Origin: DATAGF01 sp963819845
Lineage (GTDB): Bacteria > Actinomycetota > Thermoleophilia > Miltoncostaeales > Miltoncostaeaceae
Assembly (NCBI GenBank): GCA_963819845.1
Contig: CAWFXQ010000014.1
Coordinates: 186,001-250,000, forward strand
Direction: 5' to 3'
DNA: 64,000 nt
Part shown: positions 1-7,693 of the stretch, in pieces
How positions within the stretch are numbered: the first letter of the stretch is position 1
How the letters are laid out: every line of letters begins with the position of its first letter
Notes under the pieces: model-generated
Seen by the model: only the letters and a program-made list of their open reading frames with translations
Told to the model about the DNA's origin: nothing
Database searches by the model: none
Made by a program: the position numbers and the translations under genes

Positions 1-576
1 GCCCCCGCCGCACGCGACGACCACCTCGCCGGCGTCGAGCAGGCGGCGGATCTCCGGCGACTCGATCACCTCGACCGGCTCGGGCGAGGCGACCACGCGG
101 CGCCACCCGCGCCCGGCGTCCTCGGCCACCTCCCAGCCGCGCGCGGCGGCCAGCCGCCGGGCCCGGCCCTCGGAGAAGAAGGGCCCGATCGGCTTGGTGG
201 GCCGGGCGAAGGCCGGGTCGTCCTCGCGCACCACGACCTGCGTCATGATCGCGGCCACGCCGCGCGGCCGGCCCGCCGCCGCCAGGGCGTCGCCGATGGC
301 CTGGGCCAGCAGGTAGCCGAGCTGCCCCTGCGTCATGGCGCCCAGCACGAAGAGCGGCTGGACCGGCACCTCGCGCGCCACGGCCTCCTGGGCCATCGCG
401 AGCGCCCCCACCTGCGGTCCGTTGCCGTGCACCATCAGCAGCCGGCGCCCGGAGTCGATCAGGGCCACCGCGGCCTCGGCCACGCGCTGGGCGCGCTCCT
501 CCTGGCCGGCGAAGTCGCCGAGGCCCGCCGGGGCGAGGGCGTTGCCGCCGACCGCCAGGACCACCGTCTCCCCCAT
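1..576 (-). CDS. arcC: Carbamate kinase (3' part outside the window)
   Basis: The first 192 residues of an amino-acid-kinase-fold enzyme that interconverts carbamoyl phosphate + ADP and carbamate + ATP. The N-terminus VVLAVGGNAL, the HGNGPQVG glycine-rich motif near residue 48 and the TQVVV..DDPAF..PTKPIGPF stretch are hallmarks of the family, which is normally about 310 residues, so roughly 120 residues lie off the left edge. The ATG at 576 is preceded by GGAGG at a good distance. It is transcribed divergently from the nitB-like gene, with 145 bp between them. Carbamate kinases serve arginine, allantoin/oxamate or cyanate breakdown; the DUF1116 gene 7 kb away makes the oxamate-type role worth testing. 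The family assignment is firm, the pathway is inferred. Confidence 0.93.
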   Translation of the reverse strand, partial: MGETVVLAVGGNALAPAGLGDFAGQEERAQRVAEAAVALIDSGRRLLMVHGNGPQVGALAMAQEAVAREVPVQPLFVLGAMTQGQLGYLLAQAIGDALAAAGRPRGVAAIMTQVVVREDDPAFARPTKPIGPFFSEGRARRLAAARGWEVAEDAGRGWRRVVASPEPVEVIESPEIRRLLDAGEVVVACGGG

Positions 577-721
577 GTGCCGCCACCTCCGGGCCACCAG
601 CGTCCCGCCGCGACTTTTCTTCGTCTCGTAGCTTGCGCCCGGGATATCGCGGGGTGAAGGATGTCAGCTTCCCCTTACGCCGTGGGTGGCCATCGGGCCC
701 CCGCACCACCGGGAGGACAGC

Positions 722-1207
722 GTGGCGAAGATCGAGGGTATGAAGCCGGAGGCCGGCCAGGAGCTGTACGACGTCGCCGAGAAGGTGTTCCCCGACGTCA
801 AGGCCGAGCCCGGCCAGGAGGCGTACATCTTCATGCACACGGTGCCCTACGAGGGCTCCGTCGGCCTCGTGAACCTGCTGACGGCGACGCGGCTCGGGCG
901 CAAGGGCTTCAAGGTGAGCCTGGTGCTCTACGGGCCGGGCGTGCTGATGGCCTCGGGCACCCGCGGCTACCCGGCGGTCGGCCAGGAGGCCTTCCCCGGC
1001 CACATGGCCATCAACAACCAGATCAAGACGCTGCTCGCCGAGGGCGCGACGGTGTACGCGTGCCGCTTCGCGATGGGCGCCCTCTACGGCTTCCGCGAGG
1101 ACGACCTGATCGAGGGCGTCACCGCGTTCAACCCGCTCGACGTGCTCGACTCGGCGCTGACGGCGTGGAAGGGCGGGGCCTTCCAGCTCAACACCTGGAC
1201 CGTCTAG
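722..1207 (+). CDS. nitB: MSMEG_0572/Sll0783 family protein (NitB-like)
   Basis: A 161-residue protein of the MSMEG_0572/Sll0783 'nitrogen starvation response' family, which in other bacteria opens the Nit1C nitrilase cluster linked to cyanide/nitrile nitrogen use. Recognisable features are the HTVPYEGSVG segment near residue 40, the glycine-rich YGPGVLMASGTRGYP block and a conserved FPGHMAINNQ stretch. The biochemical function of the family is unknown. The GTG at 722 is chosen because GGGAGG lies 8 bases upstream; an in-frame ATG at 686 has no ribosome site. It heads a run of five same-strand genes (722-4370) that continues with an unknown protein, an amidohydrolase, a radical SAM enzyme and an acetyltransferase. 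Family assignment is strong; a specific role here is inference from context. Confidence 0.88.
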   Translation: MAKIEGMKPEAGQELYDVAEKVFPDVKAEPGQEAYIFMHTVPYEGSVGLVNLLTATRLGRKGFKVSLVLYGPGVLMASGTRGYPAVGQEAFPGHMAINNQIKTLLAEGATVYACRFAMGALYGFREDDLIEGVTAFNPLDVLDSALTAWKGGAFQLNTWTV

Positions 1208-1228
1208 GGGAGAGCGGAACCGAGCTCG

Positions 1229-1855
1229 GTGGGCGAGCGCGAGGAGGCCGAGCGGCGATGGCGGCTGGGTGAGGAGCGCCTCTACCCGGTCGCCACGGTC
1301 CGCCCCGACCTCTACGAGGCCGTCATCGGCCTCGTGCGCTCGCTCGTCGAGCACCTCCAAACCGTCCCCGACACCGATGCCCTGGTCGTGACCTACCGCA
1401 CCGCAGTGCGCGACGCCGAGCTGGCCGAGGCGGGCGTCGACGAGTCGGCGATCCCGCCCGAGGTCGACCGCGACCTGGTGCGCGACGCCGCCTACCAGGT
1501 GCGCGCCCGGGAGCTGGCCCAGCGGGCGGCCGCCGAGCGCACCGCGAGCGCGATCCGCCGGGCGCGGGCGGCCGGGCAGGCGACCGCCGTGATCTGGAGC
1601 GAGGGCGAGCGCGAGCTGTGGCCCCCCTACCGGCGCATCGAGATGTCGCTCACCACCGGCCGCGCCGTGGCCGTCTCGACGCTGCTCGACCCCGAGACGA
1701 TGACGCCGCGCTTCGCGCTCGAGGGCCTGGAGCTCGACCCGGAGACCGGGGCCGCGGGCGGCGAGGAGCCCATCGCGCCGCGGCGCGAGTTCAGCGATCC
1801 TGACGAGTGGCGGGCCGCCGCGCAGGAGCTGCGGCGCGCCCTCCTGACGACCTGA
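1229..1855 (+). CDS. Uncharacterised protein in the Nit1C-like locus
   Basis: A 208-residue, highly charged soluble protein that I do not recognise. It has no signal peptide or membrane segment. Residues 20-50 and 80-120 look helical (Arg/Glu/Ala-rich, with an ERTASAIRRARAAG stretch); the C-terminal half has more beta character, with a WPPYRRIEMSLTTGRAVAVST segment and an acidic, Pro-containing tail. It is not the about 100-residue MSMEG_0570 protein of canonical Nit1C clusters. The GTG at 1229 lies 21 bases after the nitB stop and 13 bases before the next gene, so it is almost certainly in the same transcript. Coding is supported by frame consistency and tight packing. It could be a partner of the following amidohydrolase, but nothing in the sequence proves that. 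Confidence 0.75.
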   Translation: MGEREEAERRWRLGEERLYPVATVRPDLYEAVIGLVRSLVEHLQTVPDTDALVVTYRTAVRDAELAEAGVDESAIPPEVDRDLVRDAAYQVRARELAQRAAAERTASAIRRARAAGQATAVIWSEGERELWPPYRRIEMSLTTGRAVAVSTLLDPETMTPRFALEGLELDPETGAAGGEEPIAPRREFSDPDEWRAAAQELRRALLTT

Positions 1856-1868
1856 CGAGGGAGGCCGC

Positions 1869-2732
1869 GTGCCCCTGCCCGACGGCATCAAGCGCAACGT
1901 GATCGACGGCCACAGCCACATCGGCGAGATCGAGGCCTGGCCCTTCTACGGGATCGACTACCCCGTGAAGCCGATCGTCTACGACTTCCCGCGCACGGCC
2001 GACTTCATCAAGTACATGGACGCCTACGGCATCGAGCGCAGCCTCGTGATGTCCAACTACGGCATCCCCAAGCCCGAGCAACCGTTCTCGCTCAACCCCG
2101 TCGTGATGGAGGCCGCGACCACGACCGACCGCATCCGCGGCCTGCTGTGGGTCTCGTTCCTGCCCCGCGACCGCGAGAACACCGTCGCCGCGCTGGCCCA
2201 CGCCGGCGAGGCCGGGATCGTCGGGCTGAAGACCACCTTCCTCCTGGGCGGCAACCCCAACCCCGAGGAGTGGGACGAGGAGACGAAGCAGATCGCGGAC
2301 ATGTGCTTCGACGCCTGCGAGACGCACGACTACGTCTTCCACTTCCACACGTCGGCCGGCGGCAACAGCGACATCAACAACTTCATCCCGATGGTCGAGG
2401 CCTACGGGAAGCGCTGCAAGATCCACCTGGTGCACTTCGGCGGCGGCGTCAGCGGCCACATCAAGCTGGTGCCGAAGTTCCTGCAGTGGGTGAAGGACGG
2501 CTACAAGGTCTACACCGACACCTCGTGGGCGATCGGCTTCGGCGCGCGCTGGCTGCTGGTGGAGATCGAGAAGCAGGGGATCGGGGGCGACCGGGTGCTG
2601 TTCGGCTCGGACGAGCCCTGGTCGGACTTCATGAGCGAATACTGGAAGATCGAGGGCGCCCCCGTCTCGGAGGAGCTCAAGCGCATGGTCCTGGTCGACA
2701 ACGCCGCGAAGCTGCACGAGAAGCACTGGTGA
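1869..2732 (+). CDS. Amidohydrolase-family metal-dependent hydrolase in the nitrilase position
   Basis: A 287-residue TIM-barrel hydrolase of the amidohydrolase-2 type. The N-terminal metal motif is present (DGHSHIG, His15 and His17), followed by a candidate metal-bridging Lys in GLKTTF (about 119), His residues in FHFH (about 158-160) and HLVHF (about 188), and Asp in FGSDEPW (about 248). These are the expected metal ligands and catalytic acid, so it should be active on a C-N, C-O or C-C bond. The GTG at 1869 follows GAGGGAGG; its stop overlaps the radical SAM start (GTG at 2729). In known Nit1C clusters the nitrilase NitC sits between nitB and nitD; here this enzyme and the preceding unknown occupy that place. 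The substrate cannot be read from sequence. Confidence 0.87.
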   Translation: MPLPDGIKRNVIDGHSHIGEIEAWPFYGIDYPVKPIVYDFPRTADFIKYMDAYGIERSLVMSNYGIPKPEQPFSLNPVVMEAATTTDRIRGLLWVSFLPRDRENTVAALAHAGEAGIVGLKTTFLLGGNPNPEEWDEETKQIADMCFDACETHDYVFHFHTSAGGNSDINNFIPMVEAYGKRCKIHLVHFGGGVSGHIKLVPKFLQWVKDGYKVYTDTSWAIGFGARWLLVEIEKQGIGGDRVLFGSDEPWSDFMSEYWKIEGAPVSEELKRMVLVDNAAKLHEKHW

Positions 2733-3874
2733 GCACGGCCCAGATCCCCGACCTGCGGACCCTGGCGGTCGAGCTCCAGTCGCTCGGCGTGCGGACCACG
2801 CGCGCCGGCGACGGGCCCGGGGCGACGCGGGCGGGAGGTGCCGGGCCCTCGGACGCCGGCTTCATCTGGGTCGGCGGCGCGCCCCTGACCGTGCCGGTGC
2901 ACGGCGACTACGTCGCCTCGTCGCCCTACGAGCTGGTGATGAGCGGCAACGGGCGGGCCGGGACGCTCCTGCGCGACGGCGAGGAGGTCGGGCCGGTGCG
3001 CCTGCACCCCCGGCCCGAGATCTACGACCTGGAGACCGCCGACGGGGTCCCCTACTGGAAGATCGCGCTGATGCACCTCGACAGCCTGGCCTCGACCGTC
3101 TTCCAGCGCTGCGTCTACTGGGGCACCCACGAGCAGTGCCACTTCTGCGCCATCGGCACGAGCCTCCAGAACGGGCGCACCGTGCCGGTCAAGACCCCGG
3201 CGATGCTGGCCGAGGTGGCCGAGGCCGCCGCCCGCCTGGACGGCGCCAAGGACGTCACCCTCACCACCGGGACGCCCAACCGCGAGGACCGGGGCGCCCC
3301 CTACATGGCCCGTTGCGCCGAGGCCATCCGCGACGCCAGCGGCCTGCCCGTCCAGGTGCAGATCGAGCCGCCCGACGACTTCGCCTGGTTCGCCGCGCTC
3401 AAGGACAGCGGCGTCGAGGCCCTCGGGCTGCACCTCGAGGTCTGGGACGAGGAGGTGCTGGCCCGCGTGGCCCCGGGAAAGCACGCCCAGGGACGCGGCC
3501 ACTACCTCGCCGCCTGGGAGGCCGCGGTCGCGGTCTTCGGCCCCGGGCAGGTCTCCACCTACTTCATCCTCGGGCTCGGCGAGAGCCCGGAGTCGGTGAT
3601 GGAGGGCTGCCGGGCGGCCATCGACCGCGGCGTCTACCCCTTCGTGGTGCCGCTGCGGCCGGCGCCGGGCAGCATCGTCGCCGACGGGGTTCCGCCCTCG
3701 GCGGAGTACGTGCGCGAGGTCTACGAGCGGGTGGCCCCGCTGCTCGCCGAGGCGGGGATGATGAGCCAGGGCGCCCGCGCCGGCTGCGTGCGCTGCCAGG
3801 CCTGCTCGGCCCTCAGCACCTTCGAGCGGGCCTTCGGCGGGGGGCGCGACGGCGTCCCGGCCGACGGGGCCTGA
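2729..3874 (+). CDS. nitD: MSMEG_0568 family radical SAM protein (NitD-like)
   Basis: A 381-residue radical SAM protein of the MSMEG_0568 family found in Nit1C clusters. The cluster-binding region is the WGTHEQCHFC segment near residue 134, preceded by another Cys in QRCVYWG. A Gly/Thr-rich TLTTGTPNRED follows, with QIEPPDDF and YFILGLGESPES as later barrel motifs. A second Cys group (CVRCQAC) near the C-terminus could hold an additional metal or cluster. The reaction is not established. The GTG at 2729 overlaps the amidohydrolase stop by four bases, so translation is probably coupled; a longer in-frame extension upstream runs through the amidohydrolase gene and is not credible. The acetyltransferase follows after 4 bp. 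Confidence 0.9.
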   Translation: MSTAQIPDLRTLAVELQSLGVRTTRAGDGPGATRAGGAGPSDAGFIWVGGAPLTVPVHGDYVASSPYELVMSGNGRAGTLLRDGEEVGPVRLHPRPEIYDLETADGVPYWKIALMHLDSLASTVFQRCVYWGTHEQCHFCAIGTSLQNGRTVPVKTPAMLAEVAEAAARLDGAKDVTLTTGTPNREDRGAPYMARCAEAIRDASGLPVQVQIEPPDDFAWFAALKDSGVEALGLHLEVWDEEVLARVAPGKHAQGRGHYLAAWEAAVAVFGPGQVSTYFILGLGESPESVMEGCRAAIDRGVYPFVVPLRPAPGSIVADGVPPSAEYVREVYERVAPLLAEAGMMSQGARAGCVRCQACSALSTFERAFGGGRDGVPADGA

Positions 3875-3878
3875 GGCC

Positions 3879-4370
3879 ATGGAGATCGACGTCCGGGTGG
3901 CGCTGGGCGCCGAGGACGTCGGCGCGCACCACCGCGTGCGCCACGAGGTCTTCGTGCGCGAGCAGGGCATCTTCGCGGAGGACGACCGCGACGCCTGGGA
4001 CGCCGACGCCGTCAAGGTGGTCGCCTCGGCGGGCGCGCGCGTGATCGGCGCGGTCCGCCTCTACCCCCTCGACGAGGCGGGGCTGTGGAAGGGCGACCGG
4101 CTGGCGGTGCTGCGGGAGGGCCGGCGGCTGCGCGCCGGCGCGCCGCTGGTGCGCTTCGCCGTCGCGACCGCGGGCGCCCGCGGCGGGACGCGCATGATCG
4201 CGCTCATCCAGGCCCGCAACGTGCCCTTCTTCCGCCACCTCGGCTGGAGCGCGCTCGGCGACGAGACCGACTACCGCGGGGCGACCCACCAGGAGATGAC
4301 GATCGCCCTCGCCGGGGCACAGCCCGAGTTCGCGTCCGGCGGCTACGCCTGGGCGCTCGGAGCCGCCTGA
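3879..4370 (+). CDS. nitE: MSMEG_0567/Sll0786 family N-acetyltransferase (NitE-like)
   Basis: A 163-residue GNAT-fold acetyltransferase of the MSMEG_0567/Sll0786 family, the usual neighbour of the radical SAM protein in Nit1C clusters. It shows the HHRVRHEVFVREQGIF opening typical of the autoinducer-synthase-like/GNAT branch, the DAVKVVA and IGAVRLYPLDE beta strands, and the IALIQARNVPFFRHLGW acyl-CoA/substrate region. Its acceptor is unknown. The ATG at 3879 is 4 bp after the radical SAM stop, so it is the last gene of the five-gene run. Its 3' end overlaps the convergent TetR gene by 28 bp. The family call is confident; the role is inferred from its neighbours. Confidence 0.88.
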   Translation: MEIDVRVALGAEDVGAHHRVRHEVFVREQGIFAEDDRDAWDADAVKVVASAGARVIGAVRLYPLDEAGLWKGDRLAVLREGRRLRAGAPLVRFAVATAGARGGTRMIALIQARNVPFFRHLGWSALGDETDYRGATHQEMTIALAGAQPEFASGGYAWALGAA

Positions 4371-4990
4371 GAGGACGCCCGGTCCAGGCGGTCGGCGATC
4401 CCGCGACGGGCCATGTCGAAGACGTCGCGGTCGCCGGTGAGCAGGTAGAGGCCGTTGGCCTCGGCCATCAGGGCGTTGAGCTCGAAGGCGATCTGGGCCG
4501 CGTCGGCCGCGGGCTCGAGCTCCCCCCGCCGCTGAGCGGTCCGGAGAGCCTCGAGGAAGAGCCCCGACCAGCGCCCGAAGAACTCGACGACCCGGTCGCG
4601 CACCCGTCCCGGACGTGTGTCGATCTCTGCCGCCGCCGAGGCGAAGAAGCAACCGCCGGGGAAGACGTCGCGATCGACGTGGGAGATGAAGCGGTCGCAG
4701 AGGACCCGCACCCGGGCGAGGCCCTCGACGTCCATGGCCGGCGCGAGCACGTCCTCTTGGAAGATCCCCTCGGCCGTGTCGATCGTCGCCAGCTGGAGCT
4801 CCTCCTTGGAGCCGAAGTGCGCGAAGAGGCCGCTCTTGCTCATGCCCGTCTCCTGCGCCAGGCGGCCGATCGTGAGGCCATCGAGGCCCTCGACCGTCGC
4901 CAGCCGGGCGGCGGCCAGGAGGATGGCGCGGCGGCTGCGCTCCCCGTCCGAGCGCCGGCCCCGGCTCTTTACCGCGGTTTCACCGTGCAT
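4343..4990 (-). CDS. TetR family transcriptional regulator
   Basis: A 215-residue TetR-type repressor. The N-terminal helix-turn-helix (residues about 12-58) has the family pattern: RRAILLAAARLATVEG, then LTIGRLAQETGMSKSGLFAHFGSKEEL. The C-terminal half is a helical ligand-binding domain of the TetR_C type (VFPGGCFFASAAAE). The ATG at 4990 is preferred; a TTG at 4999 in frame would overlap the divergent promoter. It is divergent from a methyltransferase gene at 5071, and the 80-bp gap holds two copies of a GCACGA-NCGTTCGT palindrome, so it most likely represses that gene and itself. It is probably a separate regulatory unit inserted among the nit-like genes. Ligand unknown. Confidence 0.9.
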   Translation of the reverse strand: MHGETAVKSRGRRSDGERSRRAILLAAARLATVEGLDGLTIGRLAQETGMSKSGLFAHFGSKEELQLATIDTAEGIFQEDVLAPAMDVEGLARVRVLCDRFISHVDRDVFPGGCFFASAAAEIDTRPGRVRDRVVEFFGRWSGLFLEALRTAQRRGELEPAADAAQIAFELNALMAEANGLYLLTGDRDVFDMARRGIADRLDRASSQAAPSAQA

Positions 4991-4992
4991 GG

Positions 4993-5022
4993 TTGACAAC
5001 TTAGCACGATCGTTCGTATCTT
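4993..5022 (+). promoter_or_regulatory. Sigma70-like promoter for the methyltransferase gene
   Basis: A perfect TTGACA (4993-4998) and TATCTT (5017-5022) are separated by 18 bp and read toward the gene at 5071. The spacer contains the operator copy at 5004-5017, an arrangement in which a bound TetR would block RNA polymerase. Inferred from motif match only. Confidence 0.6.
5004..5017. promoter_or_regulatory. TetR operator half-conserved copy O1
   Basis: GCACGATCGTTCGT is a one-mismatch copy of the perfect palindrome at 5039-5054 and lies between the -35 and -10 boxes. The spacing between the centres of the two copies is about 36 bp, which puts them on roughly the same face of the helix. Confidence 0.55.
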
Positions 5023-5038
5023 TCTCGCGTCACTGATC

Positions 5039-5054
5039 GCACGAACGTTCGTGC
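5039..5054. promoter_or_regulatory. TetR operator palindrome O2
   Basis: GCACGAACGTTCGTGC is a perfect 16-bp palindrome between the divergent TetR and methyltransferase genes. TetR-family dimers bind such inverted repeats, and the position downstream of the -10 box fits a roadblock or second operator site. Confidence 0.65.
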
Positions 5055-5070
5055 TTACTAAGGGGGAGCG

Positions 5071-5907
5071 ATGACGACGACCATCACGACCGAGACGACG
5101 ACGCCGGACTACACGGCCATCACCGACCGGCAGCGGGGCGTCTGGGCGAGCGGCGACTACTCGGTGGTGGCCGCCCGCATCCCGGTGATCTCGGAGCTGC
5201 TGGCCGACGCCGCCGACCTGCGCGCCGGCGACCGGGTGCTCGATGTGGCCGGCGGCAGCGGCAACACGGCGCTGGCGGCCGCTCGCAGCGGCGCACGCGT
5301 CGTGTCGCTCGACTACGTCCCGGCGCTCCTGGCGCGGGCGCGGGAGCGGGCGGCCGCGGAGGGTCTCGAGATCGCGACGGTCGAGGGCGACGCCCAGGAC
5401 CTGCCGTTCGGCGAGGCGGAGTTCGACGCGGTCATCTCGGTCGTCGGGGCGATGTTCGCCCCGGACCACCGGCGCACCGCGCAGGAGATGCTGCGCGTCT
5501 GCCGCCCGGGCGGCACGATCGCGCTGGCCAACTGGACGCCGGACGGCTTCATCGGGCAGCTCTTCCGGACCATCGGCGCCCACGTGCCCCCGCCCCCTGG
5601 CCTGACCCCGCCCCCGCTGTGGGGAACCGAGGCGCACGTGCGCTCCCTGTTGGGCGAGGGCGTGCGCGACCTGCGGGCCCGCACGCGGACCTACACCTAC
5701 CGCTACGCCTCGCCGGGGGCTTTCCTGGAGCAGTTCCGCACGACCTACGGGCCGACGCTCAAGGCCTTCGCGGCGCTGCGCCCGGAGGGTCGCGACGCCC
5801 TCGCCGCCGACATCGTGACCCTGGCGCGGCGCTTCGACCGCCGGCGCGACGGCGGCCCCGTGACGATCCCCGCGACGTACCTCGAGGTCGTCGCGACGCG
5901 GGTCTGA
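5071..5907 (+). CDS. Class I SAM-dependent methyltransferase
   Basis: A 278-residue Rossmann-fold methyltransferase. Motif I is VLDVAGGSGNTAL (residues about 54-66), the acidic end of strand 2 is in VVSLDY, and motif post-II is EGDAQDLPF followed by the DAVISVVGAMFAPD strand and the LRVCRPGGTIALANW motif. The C-terminal part (residues about 185-275) is a less conserved cap likely to hold the substrate. The ATG at 5071 follows AAGGGGGAG. It is divergent from and probably repressed by the TetR regulator, a pairing common in small-molecule resistance or modification systems. The substrate is not predictable. No frame damage is seen here. Confidence 0.88.
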   Translation: MTTTITTETTTPDYTAITDRQRGVWASGDYSVVAARIPVISELLADAADLRAGDRVLDVAGGSGNTALAAARSGARVVSLDYVPALLARARERAAAEGLEIATVEGDAQDLPFGEAEFDAVISVVGAMFAPDHRRTAQEMLRVCRPGGTIALANWTPDGFIGQLFRTIGAHVPPPPGLTPPPLWGTEAHVRSLLGEGVRDLRARTRTYTYRYASPGAFLEQFRTTYGPTLKAFAALRPEGRDALAADIVTLARRFDRRRDGGPVTIPATYLEVVATRV

Positions 5908-5927
5908 GACCCGGAAGGGGTGACGAC

Positions 5928-6581
5928 GTGAGACGCATCCTGCGGCCCCCGTCCCCGGCGATGATCGTGGCGACGATCGCCCTGATCGCCGCCTTGACGG
6001 CCTCGGCCGGCGCCCTCCCGGGGACGAACTCGATCTTCAAGGACGACATCCGCAAGGACGCCGTGGGCCTGAGCGAGCTGCGCGAGGAGGGCGACCGCGA
6101 CGGCGGGCTCACCGGCGCGTACGTCGTCGAGTCGTCGCTCGGGATCGTGCCGCTCGCGACGGCGGCCGAGCGCGCGACGGTGGCCGACCGCGCGGTGGCG
6201 GCCGACAGCGCGGCGCGCGCCGGCGGCCTCGTCGCGCCCGAGGCCTACCGGGTCGTCGGCGCGCCTGGCAACCCCGGCTTCGAGAACGGGTGCGGGAACG
6301 TCGGCGCTCCATACGGGAGCGCCGCGTTCTTCAAGGACCACGAGGGCATGGTGCACCTGCGCGGCGCGGTCACCTGCTCGGGGACCAGTCAGCCCGCGTT
6401 CCTGCTCCCTCCGGGATACCGGCCGGCGGCGGGCGCGGTCCACTCGCAGCTGCAGTCCGTCGCCAATCGTCCCGGGGGGATCGGCGCGGTGGTCGTCGGC
6501 GGGACCACGGGCGCGGTGACGGCTCCCAACGCCTCGGGCGCGTTCTGGATCGACGGCATCTCCTTCCGGGCGGCGGGCTGA
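5928..6581 (+). CDS. Secreted or membrane-anchored protein of unknown function
   Basis: A 217-residue protein with an N-terminal basic start (RRILRPPSP) followed by one hydrophobic segment (about residues 12-30) and then an extracytoplasmic region. This opening, and the Asp/Lys-rich ..IFKDDIRKDAVG.. stretch just after it, are typical of a protein type common in Solirubrobacterales. The C-terminal part (from about residue 120) is beta-rich with two cysteines (ENGCGN and AVTCSGT) that could form a disulfide, and ends in an ASGAFWIDGISFRA strand, reminiscent of a phage-tail or collagen-tip like fold; no function can be named. The GTG at 5928 is 20 bp after the methyltransferase stop and may be co-transcribed. 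A strong hairpin follows the gene. Confidence 0.7.
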   Translation: MRRILRPPSPAMIVATIALIAALTASAGALPGTNSIFKDDIRKDAVGLSELREEGDRDGGLTGAYVVESSLGIVPLATAAERATVADRAVAADSAARAGGLVAPEAYRVVGAPGNPGFENGCGNVGAPYGSAAFFKDHEGMVHLRGAVTCSGTSQPAFLLPPGYRPAAGAVHSQLQSVANRPGGIGAVVVGGTTGAVTAPNASGAFWIDGISFRAAG

Positions 6582-6625
6582 GTCTGATCCGTCGTAGATC
6601 GTGGATGCGGGGGACGAAAGCGCCG

Positions 6626-6692
6626 CGTGAGGCGGGATTCGGGGCCGCACCCGCAGGGCGATCCCTCGGGTTGCCCCGAACCCCGCATCACG
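6626..6692. terminator. Large hairpin between convergent genes
   Basis: Arms 6626-6644 and 6674-6692 are complementary at 17 of 19 positions with a 29-base loop. The element sits between the stop of the secreted-protein gene (6581) and the stop of the convergent AIR-synthase-like gene (6742), the place expected for a bidirectional terminator. No clear T-run follows on either strand, as is common in GC-rich genomes. Confidence 0.5.
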
Positions 6693-6741
6693 TGAGCGAT
6701 TTCGTTCATCCGCGCCGCGAGATCGACGGATTCAGGCTAAG

Positions 6742-7678
6742 TCAGGACCCCAGGCCGGTGAGGGGCTCGGCGCCGAGGTCCCAGACGGGCTCCTCGGCGC
6801 CGCCGGCGGCCAGGCGCAGGCGCCCGGTGTCGTCCAGCTCCCCCACGCGCGCCGCCGCGAGCCCCGCGGCGGCGGCGCGGCCGGCGATCGCGGCCGGGTC
6901 GCCCACGACGAGGAAGGCGTAGGAGGGGAACGTCACGAGCCAGCGCTCGAGCGCCAGGCCGGGTGGGACCGGCAGCGCGTCGAGGTCGAGGGCGCACCCG
7001 AGGCCGCCGGCGCTCTCGCAGAGCTGCAGCAGCGAGCCGGCGACGCCGGGCATGGAGACGTCGCGGGCGGCCCAGGCCTCGCCGGCCTCGGCGATGTCGG
7101 CGAGCAGGGCGAGGTCGGCGGCCGCGCGCTGCCTGCGCGGCCCGCGCAGGTGGCTGAAGAAGCCGGCGCCCGCGCCCACCATCATCTCGCCCTCCAGGCA
7201 GGCCAGCAGCGTCACGGCGTCACCCGGGCGGGCGTTGCGGGCCGACAGGGGGGCCCGGGCGCGGCCGACCGCGAACGTCGAGAGCCCCGGCGGTGCGCCC
7301 TCCTCGACCGTCGCGTGGCCGCCGAGCACGGGCACGCCGTAGAGGCCGGCCCCGATGCGGAGCCCCTCGAGGATCTCCTCGGCGTGCCGGCGGCCGGCCG
7401 CCACGAGGCAGTCGAGCAGCGCGAGCGGCCGCGCGCCCGTCGCGGCGAGGTCGTTGAGCACGGTGACCACCCCGGCCACGCCGGCGGCGCGCGGCTGGCG
7501 CGGCGACGAAGAGCGGGTGGATCGCCTCCGCGGCCAGCGCCAGGTGGCCCTCGCCGTCGGGCACCAGGGCCGCGTCGTCGCCGTCGCCCCCGAGCGCCGC
7601 GGCGACGGCGGCGAGCTCGCGCTTCCCGCGCAGGCCCGGATGCTCGCGGACGGCCCGTGCGAGAGCCGGTAGGTTCAT
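6742..7678 (-). CDS. nitF: Sll0787 family AIR synthase-like protein (NitF-like), frameshifted
   Basis: A PurM/AIR-synthase-fold protein of the Sll0787 family, the usual partner of the radical SAM and GNAT proteins in Nit1C clusters. The N-terminal half has the GDGDDAALVPDG nucleotide-binding motif; the rest has TVLNDLAATGARPLALLD, PVLGGHATVEE and ARDVSMPGVAGSLLQL, all typical. The frame changes near 7498: removing one base there joins the parts as FVAAQPRAAGV and gives 311 residues, a normal length. The change is probably a sequence error because both halves are intact. The ATG at 7678 lies 3 bp from the divergent DUF1116 gene, so its transcript can have almost no leader. The substrate is unknown. 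Confidence 0.85.
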
Positions 7679-7693
7679 CCCGTGAGCAGCCTA
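7670..7693. promoter_or_regulatory. Overlapping divergent leaderless promoters
   Basis: TAGGTT at 7670-7675 ends 6 bases before the GTG at 7682 (plus strand). TAGGCT at 7693-7688 ends 9 bases before the ATG at 7678 (minus strand). With only 3 bp between the two start codons, each -10 box must lie inside the first codons of the other gene. Neither start has a Shine-Dalgarno. Confidence 0.55.

Noticed and set aside
1791..2726. A 311-codon minus-strand frame
   Set aside because: It is antisense to the amidohydrolase, whose metal motifs prove the plus-strand frame.
1869..2732. The gene between nitB and nitD as the Nit1C nitrilase
   Set aside because: It has no nitrilase Glu-Lys-Cys triad; the HSH start and later His/Asp residues are those of amidohydrolases.
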